Assembly: GCA_014529385.2 (NCBI GenBank)
Contig: CM043963.1
Span: 106,855,912 to 106,919,911, forward strand
DNA: 64,000 bases
Origin: Adiantum capillus-veneris
Taxonomy: Eukaryota > Streptophyta > Polypodiopsida > Polypodiales > Pteridaceae
Direction of reading: 5' to 3'
Positions 11,516-21,800 of the stretch are shown here, in pieces. Position numbers and translations under genes: made by a program. Under the pieces are notes generated by a model that searched no databases, was not told where the DNA came from, and saw only the letters and a list, made by a program, of their open reading frames with translations. Each line of letters begins with the position of its first letter. Position 1 is the first letter of the stretch.

Positions 11516-11707
11516 TGTTGGGGTATAAAGCCCAATGTGGTCGCCCAGGTAAGTGGGCGGGCCGCCAGGTATGTACACATATTCTTTTGTAAAAACCTAA
11601 TAAGAACTCACTATGCTCTACACATTACAGTAGAGCGAGTTCACCATATCGTCGTGCTCTTCTTCTCGCACTCTCTCTCGTGTCGCACTTCCGCTCGTAC
11701 TCCTTCA
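11516..11707 (+). repeat. LTR of copia family B (192 bp)
   Basis: Begins TGTTGGGGTATAAAG and ends CGTACTCCTTCA. It has the same length and nearly the same sequence as the LTR at 35269-35460, in the opposite orientation. It is the 3' LTR of the truncated copy just upstream. Confidence 0.92.
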
Positions 11708-12839
11708 CTCCGCTTTGGAGCTACCTGGGCATGATTCCGTGCAAGAGACTTGGCTCACACCTTGTGTCTAAGGGATTTGTTCATGTTGATGCATTATTCT
11801 CTAAGAGAGCAACTACCCTATGATCAAGTATTTTGGGACTAAATTGCATACTCTGTAGTGTTGCAATGATCTCATTTGTGACCTCCTTCCTGCACTTATA
11901 AGCAACTAACAACATCTCTAGTTGGATTCTCAGACTTTGCACGTTCATATGGACACTTTCATCAACTAAGGGCTACCATCGACATTTGCATGTGGAATCA
12001 TATACTCTTGATTTTTTTGAGCACTTGAATATCATTCGGATAAGCAGGTAACTGACATTCTTCCTTTCCATTTGGCTATCATTCTTCCAATTTTGGTGAA
12101 CAACATCTTAAATCGCTTGAGATGTGAATAGGCATCATCATCTTCGAGATACCTTTGAATCTACTCCCCCCCCCCCCCCTTTTCTTAGCCTTTTGGTTAG
12201 ATCAAGACAGCGATTTGAAAATGCAGAGTTAATGTTTGAAACTGCTCTATTTTTGTGTGTAAATACTAACTAATGTTGAGTGTGATTAATCTATTGTTCT
12301 AGGGCCTGGTCTTGTTTGTTTCTTGGTGTTTGATTAGGATTGCATTTGTGTATTTTGTTGCAAAATACTTGAGAGTACTTTTGATATTCTCAACTAGATC
12401 CTTTAACTCATTGAGGTTCAATGTGATGTTACCTTCAAAGTTAATTATATTGACCAAAGAGATTGGTAGATGTATTTATCCAGTACTACTTGCAACACTT
12501 ACATTGTTGGCGGCCTTCAGACCACCAATGCTTGCATGGTTTTGAGTTAGAGTTGATTCATATATAGATTTCTTCTCTTGAAGTTCATTTACCAGGTTTT
12601 TGCTGATAACATACAAATTGGATTAAATTCTTTCAACTATGCATTATCTTTTTTCAGCTCCTTTTTGGATGTCTTGTATTGTTTCCCATTTTCTTGTTCT
12701 TCCATGAGAGCATTTTGGAGCTTTAGGACCTGATACTTCCACTTCTTTCAAATCCTCGTTCCCTTTCCACCTGTTGTTGTAGCTTGGCCAGTTCAGTGGT
12801 CTCCCTCCTTCTTTGGGCTTCCATCCCCAACTGGGCGAC
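11708..12839. other. Intergenic, no gene recognised
   Basis: Includes a C homopolymer near 12166-12178. ORF 12312-12545 has no family features. Confidence 0.4.
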
Positions 12840-13116
12840 TGCATTGACGATAGAGTTCCAGCCCATTTGAATGGTGGCTATTGTGAGACACTATGGGAGT
12901 GCGTGCATGCGAGTGCGGTGCAGTGTAGCAAGAGACCAAATGTGGTGGAGCTCTTAGTGATAAAATTTACTCACCACTCCTTATTCTTTTGTTATATCCA
13001 AAGAATAGGTTGGTGGTAGTAATGGGTGGCTGGCCACTTGGCTTGAACCCTAACAATCTCCCACTTGAAGGTCAACGTGGCCCAAGTGGCTATAAATATA
13101 AGGGTTAATATGTACA
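12840..13116 (-). mobile_element. LTR/3' junction fragment of copia family D
   Basis: The stretch AATGGGTGGC...CTAACA followed by a CTCCCACTTGAAGG purine tract (on the minus strand) and CAACGTGGCCCAAGTGGC matches the LTR and 3' junction of the minus-strand copia at about 54.0-54.25 kb. Only the LTR and a few bases of internal sequence remain before a family A LTR fragment begins at 13117. Confidence 0.55.
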
Positions 13117-13272
13117 TGTAATGGAAATGGCATATGAACTTTGAGAGTAGTAGAATTAGGAAATTAGATAAAGCACTTTTGTGAGATTACTTTGTGAGCA
13201 TGGAGGGTGAACTTAATTGATGGTAGCAACATAAACATAGTACCTAGTTAACTTGTCATGAACAATAGTTTT

Positions 13273-13314
<42 letters not shown>

Positions 13315-13545
13315 ATGACAACAGTTGGGGACCGGATTTATGTGGAGCCGGTCCCCCCTCCAATAGGAATTTGTATTATAGATTCTTTCATTAAGAGAGA
13401 CTTGGTACAATACAATCTTTGTGTTCCTTGCGACCTAGGTGATGCAATGAAGATGGAAAGATTTATGCACCACGAGCATAACATAAACTTGTAAAAAACA
13501 TTAACTATCCCAAGCCTCAATCCCAGGGCCTCAAACACCTCTTAG
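13117..13545 (-). repeat. Truncated LTR of copia family A
   Basis: Starts with the TGTAATGGAAATGGC end and follows the terminal part of the 2-kb LTR at 13890-15909 for about 430 bp, then similarity stops. It differs mainly by an expanded (GA)n at 13274-13312. The conserved small hairpin is at 13329-13354. Confidence 0.8.
13274..13312. repeat. (GA)n microsatellite inside an LTR
   Basis: About 19 GA units. The paralogous position in the LTR at 13890-15909 has only about 8 units (13974-13989). Confidence 0.95.
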
Positions 13546-13889
13546 CCTTTGAAAATCAGCACTTAAGTATCTACACCCACGGCCCAAATTGGTTAAATTA
13601 TAGAGAGTAGTGGAGTGGGTCTAATATTGTAGAGTTGCCGAGGGATAGCTCCTTTCATACTTCTTATGGCTCAATAATGGTAAAGCTGTAGGCAAGTCTA
13701 AAAAAAATTCATTATTAAAACCAAAGCTTCCGAGGTGTGCACCATATCCCACATAGTGGGCTCAACAAAACCGATAATAGATCCCAGTCCCACTTACCCT
13801 AATATAATTAACAAAATCACCAATTAATAGGCTACTTAAGGACCTCTCTTCTTAAGCAAGAAAAGAGAAACCAAATGCTATGATACCAA
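13546..13889 (-). mobile_element. Primer-binding site and leader of a family A copia element
   Basis: Reading minus, the LTR end at 13890 is followed after one base by TGGTATCATAGC (13888-13877). This is one mismatch from the standard TGGTATCAGAGC complement of initiator tRNA-Met. The next 330 bp is non-coding leader, which then runs into the truncated LTR at 13545. Everything from gag onward has been deleted. Confidence 0.75.
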
Positions 13890-14011
13890 TGTAATGGAAA
13901 TGGCCTATGAACTTTGAGAGTAGCGGAATTAGGAAATTAGATAAAGCACTTTTGTGAGATACTTTGTGAGCATAGAGAGAGAGAGAGTTTAGAGAACATG
14001 ACAACAGTTGA

Positions 14012-14037
14012 GGACCGGATTTATGTGGAGCCGGTCC
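14012..14037. promoter_or_regulatory. Conserved short hairpin in family A LTRs
   Basis: GGACCGG and CCGGTCC arms around a 12-nt loop. The same hairpin is present in all three family A LTR copies, at 13329-13354, 14012-14037 and 56592-56617, although the flanking sequence has diverged. A role in RNA processing or transcription is a guess. Confidence 0.55.
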
Positions 14038-14670
14038 CAGGCTCCAATAGGAATTTGGATTATAGATTCTCCCATTAAGAGAGACTTGGTACAATACAAA
14101 ATTTGTGTTCCTTGTGACCTAGGTGATGCAGTGAAGATGGAAAGCTTCATGCATCATGATCATAACATAAACTTGTAAAAAGAATTAACTATCCCAAGGC
14201 CTCAAACACCTTCAAAGGTGGAGAGAGCTAGCAGGAAATGAGGGTAGGTAAGAGGAAGAAGAAACATCCCATCGGAGAAAGAAATAGTTCCTCACTTATC
14301 ATCACTCTTCTTGCTAGCATACATAATAACATAGTAATGAAGATGAAGAAGATGGAAAGCTTAAGCATTGAAGCATGGCTCTTGGTTTGATTTGCATTCC
14401 ATAGCCAAGAGTGTTGGTGTACACTCTCAGCTTCTCTACTAGCTTGGAGAAGGAGATGGAGCTCTTGCACTTTTAACTTCACACAAAGAGAATGTGTGTG
14501 AGTGTGTGTGGGAGATTATACCCCCCAAGATAGCCCCCTTCTTGCTTTGGTCGATCCCCCATTGTAGCTCAATCTTGAAGCTCATTGGACCCCTGCAAGC
14601 CTGGCCAATCACATGCAGGATGCATAACAAGCAACAAGGGTAGTCTAGGGACAAGTGTCCCCCTCATGGT

Positions 14671-15360
14671 GTGCCTAAAGCCTATTGGTTGGCCTCCCAA
14701 GGGGTTCAATGATAAATTAGTTAATTTAATTAATTGTTTTAGCATTTATCAAGTCCTCTCTCTCAAAGGGGAAAGGGAAACAAGTGTATTAATTAATTTA
14801 ATTAATTGTTTTAGCATTTATCAAGTCCTCTCTCTCAAAGGGGAAAGGGAAAACAATTAATTAAATTAACTAATACACTTGTTTCAACAATTAATTAAAT
14901 TAACTAATACACTTGTTTCTAAAACAATTAATTAAATTAACTAATACACAACAATTAATTAAATTAACTAATACACTTGTTTCTAAAACAATTAATTAAA
15001 TTAACTAATACACTTGTTTCAACAATTAATTAAATTAAGTAATACACTTGTTTCTAAAACAATTAATTAAATTAACTAATACACTTGTTTCCCTTTCCCC
15101 TTTGAGAGAGAGGACTTGATAAATGCTAAAACAATTAATTAAATTAACTAATACACTTGTCTCCCTTTCCCCTTTGAGAGAGAGGACTTGATAAATGCTA
15201 AAACAATTAATTAAATTAACTAATTTATCATTAGACCCATCCGCCTTTCCCCTTTGCGAGAGAGGACTTGATAAATGCTAAAAGAATTAGTTAAATTAAC
15301 TAATTTATCATTGGACCCCTTGGGAGGCCAACCAATAGGCTTTAGGCACACCATGAGGGC
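14671..15360. repeat. Palindromic amplification inside the family A LTR
   Basis: The left arm (about 14671-14852) contains CCTCATGGTGTGCC, then AAGCCTATTGGTTGGCC and CTCTCTCTCAAAGGGG. The right arm (about 15082-15360) carries the same blocks reversed, partly repeated two to three times. Between them lie seven or so direct copies of a unit containing AACAATTAATTAAATTAACT with ACACTTGTTTC. The corresponding part of the solo LTR at 55.2-56.8 kb has one simple copy in one orientation. Confidence 0.85.
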
Positions 15361-15909
15361 AACATGGGGAGGAGCTTGACAAATCTCCTATTTGCTTTCT
15401 TTGTACCAAGCTTGCCTTGTGTGAGGGTGTCTGTGTTCTCTCTCTAGCCCCCTCTTGTAGGACTCGCCCCCTCCTTGTAGGGATCTTTTTGACTTTGTGG
15501 AACACCTCACCTTAGTTAGCAAGCATGACAATGCACCTCAAGCTTGGGTAGTGTTCCCACAAGCACCTGAAGCTCCCTAGTCGGCAAGCATGACAAGCAC
15601 CTCAAGCTTGGGTCGGGTTCCCACCTCAAGCTCAACCCTAGCTTACCTAAGGTCAAAGGACTTTTAACACTAACCTTTGGAGGCCTTCAATGAAGCTAAC
15701 CCTAAGGTCTTTTAAGCTCCATTGGTTAGCCTTGCTCTTTGACATATCATCTCTCATTTGGGCCCCTTTACTATTGGCCCCGTGTCGAGATAGACCCAAA
15801 AGCACATGTCTATATTCTAATCCTTGTTCCCGTCTATTCTCCCAGATTAAATGATCCGTTTAATATGAATCAAATGGGTTGGTTAGATATTAGATTTTTA
15901 TGAAGTACA

Positions 15910-16598
15910 ACTATACAAGTGTGAAGCATCATCATAGATTCACCCTACGCCCATCATCTCTATGCAATGTGCAAACCGCTTTGAAGATAGACTCTTTGTC
16001 AGAGCATCTACTGGGTTCTCATCCGTGTGGAATTTGGCTAACTCAATGCGTTTGCTAGCCAAAATATCTCGTATCACATGATACTTGACTTTGATGTGTT
16101 TTGATTTGGAATGAAACACGGGGTTTTTTGCTAATGTAATCGCACTATGGCTGTCATAGTGTAACATCGGAGTTAGGTGTATACCAAGGTCTGCCACTAG
16201 ACGAGATAATTATACAACTATACAAGTGTGAATCATGATCATAGCTTCACCCTACGCCCATCATCTCTATGCAATGTGCAAACCGTTCAGAAGAATAGAC
16301 TCTTTGTCAGAGCATCTGTTGCTGGGTTCTCATTTGTGTGGACTTTGGCTAACTCAATGCGTTTGCTAGCCAAAATATCTTGTATCACATGATACCTGAC
16401 TTCAATGTGTTTTGATTTGGAATGAAAGACGGGGTTCTTTGCTAAAGTGCAAAGTGCTCTAAAGATAGACTCTTTGTCAGAGCATCTGTTGGGTTCTCAT
16501 CCGTGTGGACTTTGGCTAGCTCAAAGCATTTGCTAGCCAAAATATCTCATATCACATGATACCTAACTTTGATGTGTTTTGATTTGGAATGAAACACG
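15910..16598 (-). mobile_element. Family A copia RNase H 3' end, present as three tandem partial copies
   Basis: Minus-strand reading of 16197-15940 gives HYDSHSAITLAKNPVFHSKS, then HVIRDILASKRIELAKFHT and ENPVDALTKSL, ending GVG-stop, a copia RNase H C-terminus. The same block recurs, diverged, at about 16212-16445 and again from 16446. The third copy is cut at 16598 by the family C insertion and resumes at 21801. The remainder of the element is at 21801-24420. Confidence 0.85.
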
Positions 16599-16919
16599 TG
16601 TAAAGAAAGAGGATGCAAGAGAGCTACACAAGACAAGCACAAAGCACATTGAGATGGAAAGCTTCTTCTTCTTCACACAGAAAAGAGAGTACAAAATGAC
16701 TAAGTGCTAAAGCTGAAAAGTAGCACATATGTACATGCGGTCACTAAGTGTGAACACACTAGAAGCGTACTAGGCTTGCACTATAAGTGTAGTCCAACTG
16801 TAGAATCACTGGCAGAGATCCTCCGTGTTGGTCACCTAACGCGCCAGTGAGTAAATGCCGTAAGCGGCCAAGACCCGTAGTGGATGCCAGCTCAAGATAT
16901 AGAGCTCGACATCTCAAAA
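16599..16919 (-). repeat. 3' LTR of copia family C
   Basis: 321 bp, about 14 differences by eye from the 5' LTR at 21480-21800. The expected TGTTG start reads TTTTG here (one substitution). The adjacent purine tract is CTCGAGGGGGAGT (minus strand, just above 16919). Confidence 0.92.
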
Positions 16920-16929
16920 CTCCCCCTCG

Positions 16930-19900
16930 AGCTCTGGATTTCGTAGAGTCCAAGATAGTCCGAAAACGTCGAAGCTTTTCAGCTCTGAGGGCCTTGGTAA
17001 AGATATCCGCTATCTGCTCCTCTGTGCTGACGTAGACCAAGTCGATGTCGCCCGCCAACACTCGCTCTCGAATGTAGTGGTAATGGACCTCTATGTGCTT
17101 GGTCCTGGCATGGAACACTGGGTTCCTGGCCAACTGCATGCTGCTGAGGTTGTCACAATGGATGAAAATCTGCTGGTCCACCTGCACTCCCAAGTACTCA
17201 AGTAATGTGCGTAGCCAAGCTACCTCGCACGCCGCAACTGCTGCACCTCTGTACTCGGCCTCTGTGCTCGATAAAGCAACCGTAGGCTGCTTTTTGCTGC
17301 TCCAAGTAACAGCATCACTCCCAAAAGAAAACATGAAGCCACTCGTAGATCTCCTATCAATAATGCTACCTGCCCAATCTGCATCTGTATACCCATACAA
17401 TGCTAATGGCGCATCTGCTGCATAGAACAATGCGTAGTCAAGAGTCCCTTGCACATACCGAAGTGTGCGTCGTACTCCATCCAAATGTGGCTTCTTCGAA
17501 AGCTACATGAACTGACTCTCCAAGCCTACTGTGTAGCTCATGTCTGGCCTCGTGATAGTCAAGTTGATTAGACTACCCACAATCTTCCTGTACATCTTGA
17601 CATCCTCAACAACATCACCCTTCTCTGCACTCAGCTTTGCATTCACATCCAAGGGAATAGAAATTGGCTTACAATTAGCCATACCATACTTTGACAACAT
17701 GTCCAAAGCATATTGTCTCTGTGACAGCCATACACCCTCTGGAGTCCTGATCACCTCAATGCCAAGAAAGTAGCGCAACTCGCCCAAATCTTTCATTTCA
17801 AACTCCTGTTTGAGAAGACCCTTCACATGGTCAATATCCATAGCATTGTCACCCACAATAATAAGGTCATCTACATATATGGTAATGACCACAATCGCCA
17901 CATCAATCTCACGTACATAGAGTGAATGATCAACATGAGCTCTCCTAAACCCAATACTGACAAGATACTTGGCAATCCTGTCATACCATGCTCTAGAGCC
18001 CTGCTTCAAACCATACAAAGCTTTGAGAAGTCTGCATATATGATCTGGGTAACGTGGATCGACATAACCAGGTGGCTGATCCATATACACTTCCTCTTGC
18101 AACTCACCATTCAAGAAGGCATTCTTTACATCCATTTGATGCATAATCCATCCTCTAGATGCAGCCACTGCTATGACAGCTCTCACAGTCGTCATCTTTG
18201 CCACTGGAGCAAAGGTCTCCTCATAGTCTATGCCATACGTTTGTGCATAACCCTTTGCGACCAACCTTGCCTTGTGACGCTCAATGTTACCATTAGCCTT
18301 ATGCTTGGTTTTATACACCCATTTACAACCAATAGCTTTCTTGCCACTTGGCAATGGCACCAACTCCCATGTGTCGTTTGCTTCCAATGCAGCCATCTCT
18401 TCATTCATTGCATCATCCCAATGCACATTTCCAACCGCATCCTCAAAACATGTGGGCTCCACATCCTGTATCACCTTAGCCATGTAGGCTTGGTGATGCG
18501 CTAGATACCCATCATAAGTCAATTTCTGAACTGGATTTTTGACTCTGTTAGATCTGCGCGGCCCTGGGTCACTCCTTTGCCCTCTAGCATCTTCTTGTAC
18601 TTTCCTTACACCAGGTGTCCTGACAGCCGGAATTCCAAATTCCTCATCAAGACTTTGTTCAGAACCATCTGAATCCATGTCTACATGTGAAAACCCTGAT
18701 GATGCATCAGCCATAAAGGGAGGTTCATCAACCTTTTCCTTTCCTTTTCGTGATACATTCCCTGTACCTGCTGGTGGAGTAACCTGCGTACGTAGTCTAC
18801 CATTCCATGGCTTCTCAACAGAGCCACGAGAAGAGGACTCTTGTGGTCCACTCAAAACCTGTGACTGTGGACTCACATTTTGTACAACCACATCATCTTT
18901 TACATCAGCCCCAATAGTGCCATGTGCATTACTGTACCAGCTGCTCATCTCATCAAAGACTACATCTCTGCTCACTCGTAATTCTCGTGTAGTAGGATTG
19001 TAGCACCTGTATCTCTTTTGTTCAAGGGAATATCCCACAAGAATACATTTCTCTGCTTTAGGATCCAATTTCCTACGCAACTCATCTGGTACATGCACGT
19101 AAGCTATGCAGCCAAACACTTTCAAGTGTGCCAAATCAGGCTTTGTACCTGTAAACTTTTCCTCAGGCATTACATCATGCACCGCAGCTGTAGGTGTCCT
19201 GTTCATAATATACACAGCTGTATTTACAGCTTCAGCCCAGAAATGATGAGGCATGTTCTTCTCATTCATCAATGCACGTGCAACCTCTGCAATGTGCCTG
19301 TTTTTCCTTCTGCGACCCCATTCTGCTGTGGAGTATATCTGCATGTAAACTGCCTGCGTATACCATGCATTCGCAGAAAATCTAAAAAATCATTGGAGAA
19401 GTACTCTCCCCCTCCATCTGACCTCAATGTTTTGATTTGCATATCTGTCTTCTTCTCAATCATGACTTTGAAGTCCTGAAAGTGACCAAACACTTCACTT
19501 TTGTTACGCATGAAGTAGACCCATACTTTCTTTGTATGGTCATCAATGAAAGAGACATAATACCTGCAACCATGTATACTTGTAGTATTGGTTGGACCCC
19601 AAACATCTGTGTGCACCACCTCAAGTGGCTTTTTACATACATTTCTCTCATGTGGAAATGAGCCCTTTGACTGTTTTCCAAACTGGCATGCTGCACACAC
19701 TTTATGCATACCATCCACCTTGAATTTGGGCAAACCTTTTACAATCTGTTTTGATTGCATGCTGCACAATCTCTGATCATTGACATGGCCAATGCGTTTG
19801 TTCCAAATGCCAACATCAGCCACAACACCTGTGCCTTGTGCAAATAATGTAGCTTTTACCTCAAGCATGTCTACATTCAGCGTAAACATTATACCCACAC

Positions 19901-20237
19901 ATTTGCCCTCTGTGATCAGCTTACAGCCATTCTGGAAATCTTCTACATAACAGCCATTGGGATTGAAGCGAACCTGCAAACCCTGCTCAACCATTTGTCC
20001 AATAGAAACAAGATTCTTTGTAATGTTTGGGACATGAAGTACATCTACTAAGTACTTTGATTTGCCACTCTTCGTATTTAGAGGTATGTCCCCTACATGA
20101 GCAATGGGGTGAGCTGTGTCATCTCCTGTCTGCACATAGCATGACACATCTGGTTTGCGCATATCTCTAAACCACTCTCCACGAGACGTCATGTGATTAG
20201 AGGCACCTGAATCCACATACCAAACATCTCTCTGCAC
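16930..20237 (-). pseudogene. Family C pol: protease, integrase, reverse transcriptase, RNase H
   Basis: Read on the minus strand. Protease: WYVDSGASNHM at about 20220-20185. Integrase: CAACQFGKQ zinc-binding end, VHTDVWGP, FIDDHTKKVWVYF, LRSDGGGEY, TPQQNGVAE. Reverse transcriptase: GCKWVYKTK, DVKNAFLNGE, LKALYGLKQGSRAWY and the catalytic YVDDLIIVG. RNase H: YTDADWAGS and LSSTEAEYRG, ending RARGGVLRC. Lesions: gag and protease lie in different frames at about 20240; a one-base loss after the QNGVAE motif (about 19310) shifts the frame; an in-frame TAG sits after SQFM (about 17503). Catalytic residues otherwise look intact. In life it would copy element RNA and integrate it. Copia superfamily certain, lineage not decided. 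Confidence 0.9.
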
Positions 20238-21225
20238 TCATTGTATTCATTACATGCTGCATAACAAACATGCGCTCGTTTTTGCTGTCATCTGCATCTC
20301 TGCTAGTAGATGCATAGTTGCCCTGTTCTCTCTTTCCACTTGCTTTTCCCTTTGGACAGTCACGTGACATGTGACCTCTTTCACCACAAGTCCAACATTC
20401 TCTGCTATCTGTAATATGTTGCTGCCTGCTTGATCCTGCACCACGACCTCTTTGACTCCCCCTGCCTTGAGACAGGTTTCCCCTGCCACCTGTATTGTTT
20501 TGATTTGATTCACCTTCTTGAAATTGGCCCCTGCAACCCCTTGGGCCTCGACCAGGACCTCTACCTCTACCTCTGTTGGAGTTAGAATAGAAGGCCTGTT
20601 CAGAATTATTTCTGCCATGAGAAGAAGATGTGTCAAGGTTCTTTTCCTCAAGAATAAGCATAGAAATCAAATCTTGGAACACGGGGATGTCGTCTCTTGT
20701 ATTCATGGAAGACCTGAAATGTACATACTCATCTCCTAGACCATCCAAGCATGCATGGACAATGTCATCGTCTTCCACTGAGACTTTAATAGATCCAAGA
20801 GCCTCAATGATACTCTTGATCTTCAAGGCATAATCATTGATTGAGAGGTTGTTCCTCTTAACCTGATTTAGCTTCGACTTTAGTTGAAGCTTCCTGGCCT
20901 TGGTGTTCACCTCGAACACTCTGCCTAAGTTTTTCCATGCAATGGCAGGGGTTTCAGCATCCTGTAGATAGCCCATCATGCCATCTGTGATGCTTATAGA
21001 AAGCCAATACATCACTTTGCTCTGGCCTTGTTGCCAGTCCCTCAAGGATTTTCTTTGTTCTGCTGTAGCATTTGCCTCGGGAATCTCTGGTTCATTTTCA
21101 TTGTCTCCTTCTACATAGTCCCAATAACCTTTTCATTTTAGGAAATTTGTTATCCTGAACTTCCATGCAGGGTAGTTATTTTTCTCAAGCTTCTCAGTGA
21201 CAATCTGACTGAAACCGTCAGACAT
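20197..21225 (-). pseudogene. Family C gag
   Basis: The ATG at 21225 starts MSDGFSQIVTEKLEKNNYPA. An in-frame TGA at 21135-21133 interrupts it and the reading continues to 20197. The centre (AWKNLGRVFE, ARKLQLKSKL, LSINDYALKIKSI) matches the copia gag (UBN2-type) domain. A Gly/Arg-rich tract of RGRG type precedes the zinc knuckle CWTCGERGHMSRDC near 20390-20350. Gag forms the particle that packages element RNA. A frame change relative to protease occurs near the 3' end. Confidence 0.88.
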
Positions 21226-21467
21226 CTTGAAGCACTAAGACAAAATAGCTGCAATCTACAAAAACTTGCAAATCTGTTGAACCTGCTATCGTGGTACTTG
21301 TAACGCTTTCACATTCAGCGAGCGTCCACAATCAAGCGTACATACAACCACTGTACTTGTACAGTAAATCTCTGTATACTGCACTTTGGAGACCTATTCA
21401 GAAACTTGGATTGCGAACGAAGGGATTGTGTTGCTCTTGCTCTCTTAGCCTCTCTTGCCTGCACCAG

Positions 21468-21479
21468 GCTCTGATACCA
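21468..21479 (-). other. Primer-binding site of family C (initiator tRNA-Met)
   Basis: TGGTATCAGAGC on the minus strand directly abuts the LTR end at 21480. It continues CTGG, as expected for plant iMet priming. Confidence 0.9.
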
Positions 21480-21800
21480 TGTAAAGAAAGAGGATGCAAG
21501 AGAGATACACAAGACAAGCACAAAGCACACAGAGATGGAAAGCTTCTTCTTCTTCACACAGAAAATAGAGTACAAAATGACTAAGTGCTAAAGCTGAAAA
21601 GTAGCACATATGTACATGCGGTCACTAAGTGTGAACACGCTAGAAGCGTACTAGGCTGGCACTATAAATGTAGTCCAGCTGTAGAATCACTGGCAGAGAT
21701 CCTCTGTGTCGGTCACCTAACGCGCCAGTGAGTAAATGCCGTATGCGGCCAAGACCTGTAGTGGATGCCAGCTCAAGATATAGAGCTCCACATCTCAACA
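21480..21800 (-). repeat. 5' LTR of copia family C
   Basis: 321 bp, TGTTGAGATG to CTTTACA on the minus strand. Followed directly by the target duplication ACACG at 21801. Confidence 0.92.

Larger units (their letters stand above)
13890..15909 (-). repeat. Full LTR of copia family A (about 2.0 kb)
   Basis: On the minus strand it runs from TGTACTTCAT (15909) to CCATTACA (13890). A family A copia RNase H end lies just outside one border and a primer-binding site just outside the other, so this LTR is shared by two internal regions. It is homologous over most of its length to the solo LTR at 55172-56803, but carries an extra internal palindromic expansion at about 14671-15360. Confidence 0.85.
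16599..21800 (-). mobile_element. Nearly complete Ty1/copia retrotransposon, family C, nested in family A
   Basis: Whole element with two 321-bp LTRs, iMet primer site, gag, protease, integrase, reverse transcriptase and RNase H in copia order. It is flanked by the direct repeat ACACG (16594-16598 and 21801-21805). Removing it rejoins the family A RNase H sequence exactly. At least one premature stop in gag, two frameshifts and one stop before RNase H make it non-autonomous now. Confidence 0.93.

Noticed and set aside
14870..15230. Regularly spaced repeats that could be taken for a CRISPR-like array
   Set aside because: Spacers are themselves repeats, the units vary, and the block lies within a plant LTR with inverted arms. 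This is tandem expansion, not CRISPR.
13890..15909. Family A region as two separate inverted MITEs
   Set aside because: Its ends, primer site and RNase H neighbour show one LTR; the inverted arms are an internal expansion relative to the solo LTR at 55.2-56.8 kb.
17926..19479. Plus-strand ORFs of 150-190 codons
   Set aside because: Antisense shadows of the family C integrase and reverse transcriptase.
21468..21479. tRNA-Met-like sequence as a tRNA gene
   Set aside because: Only about 12 nt match the tRNA 3' end and it abuts an LTR, so it is a primer-binding site. The same applies at 13877, 35255, 53450 and 60358.
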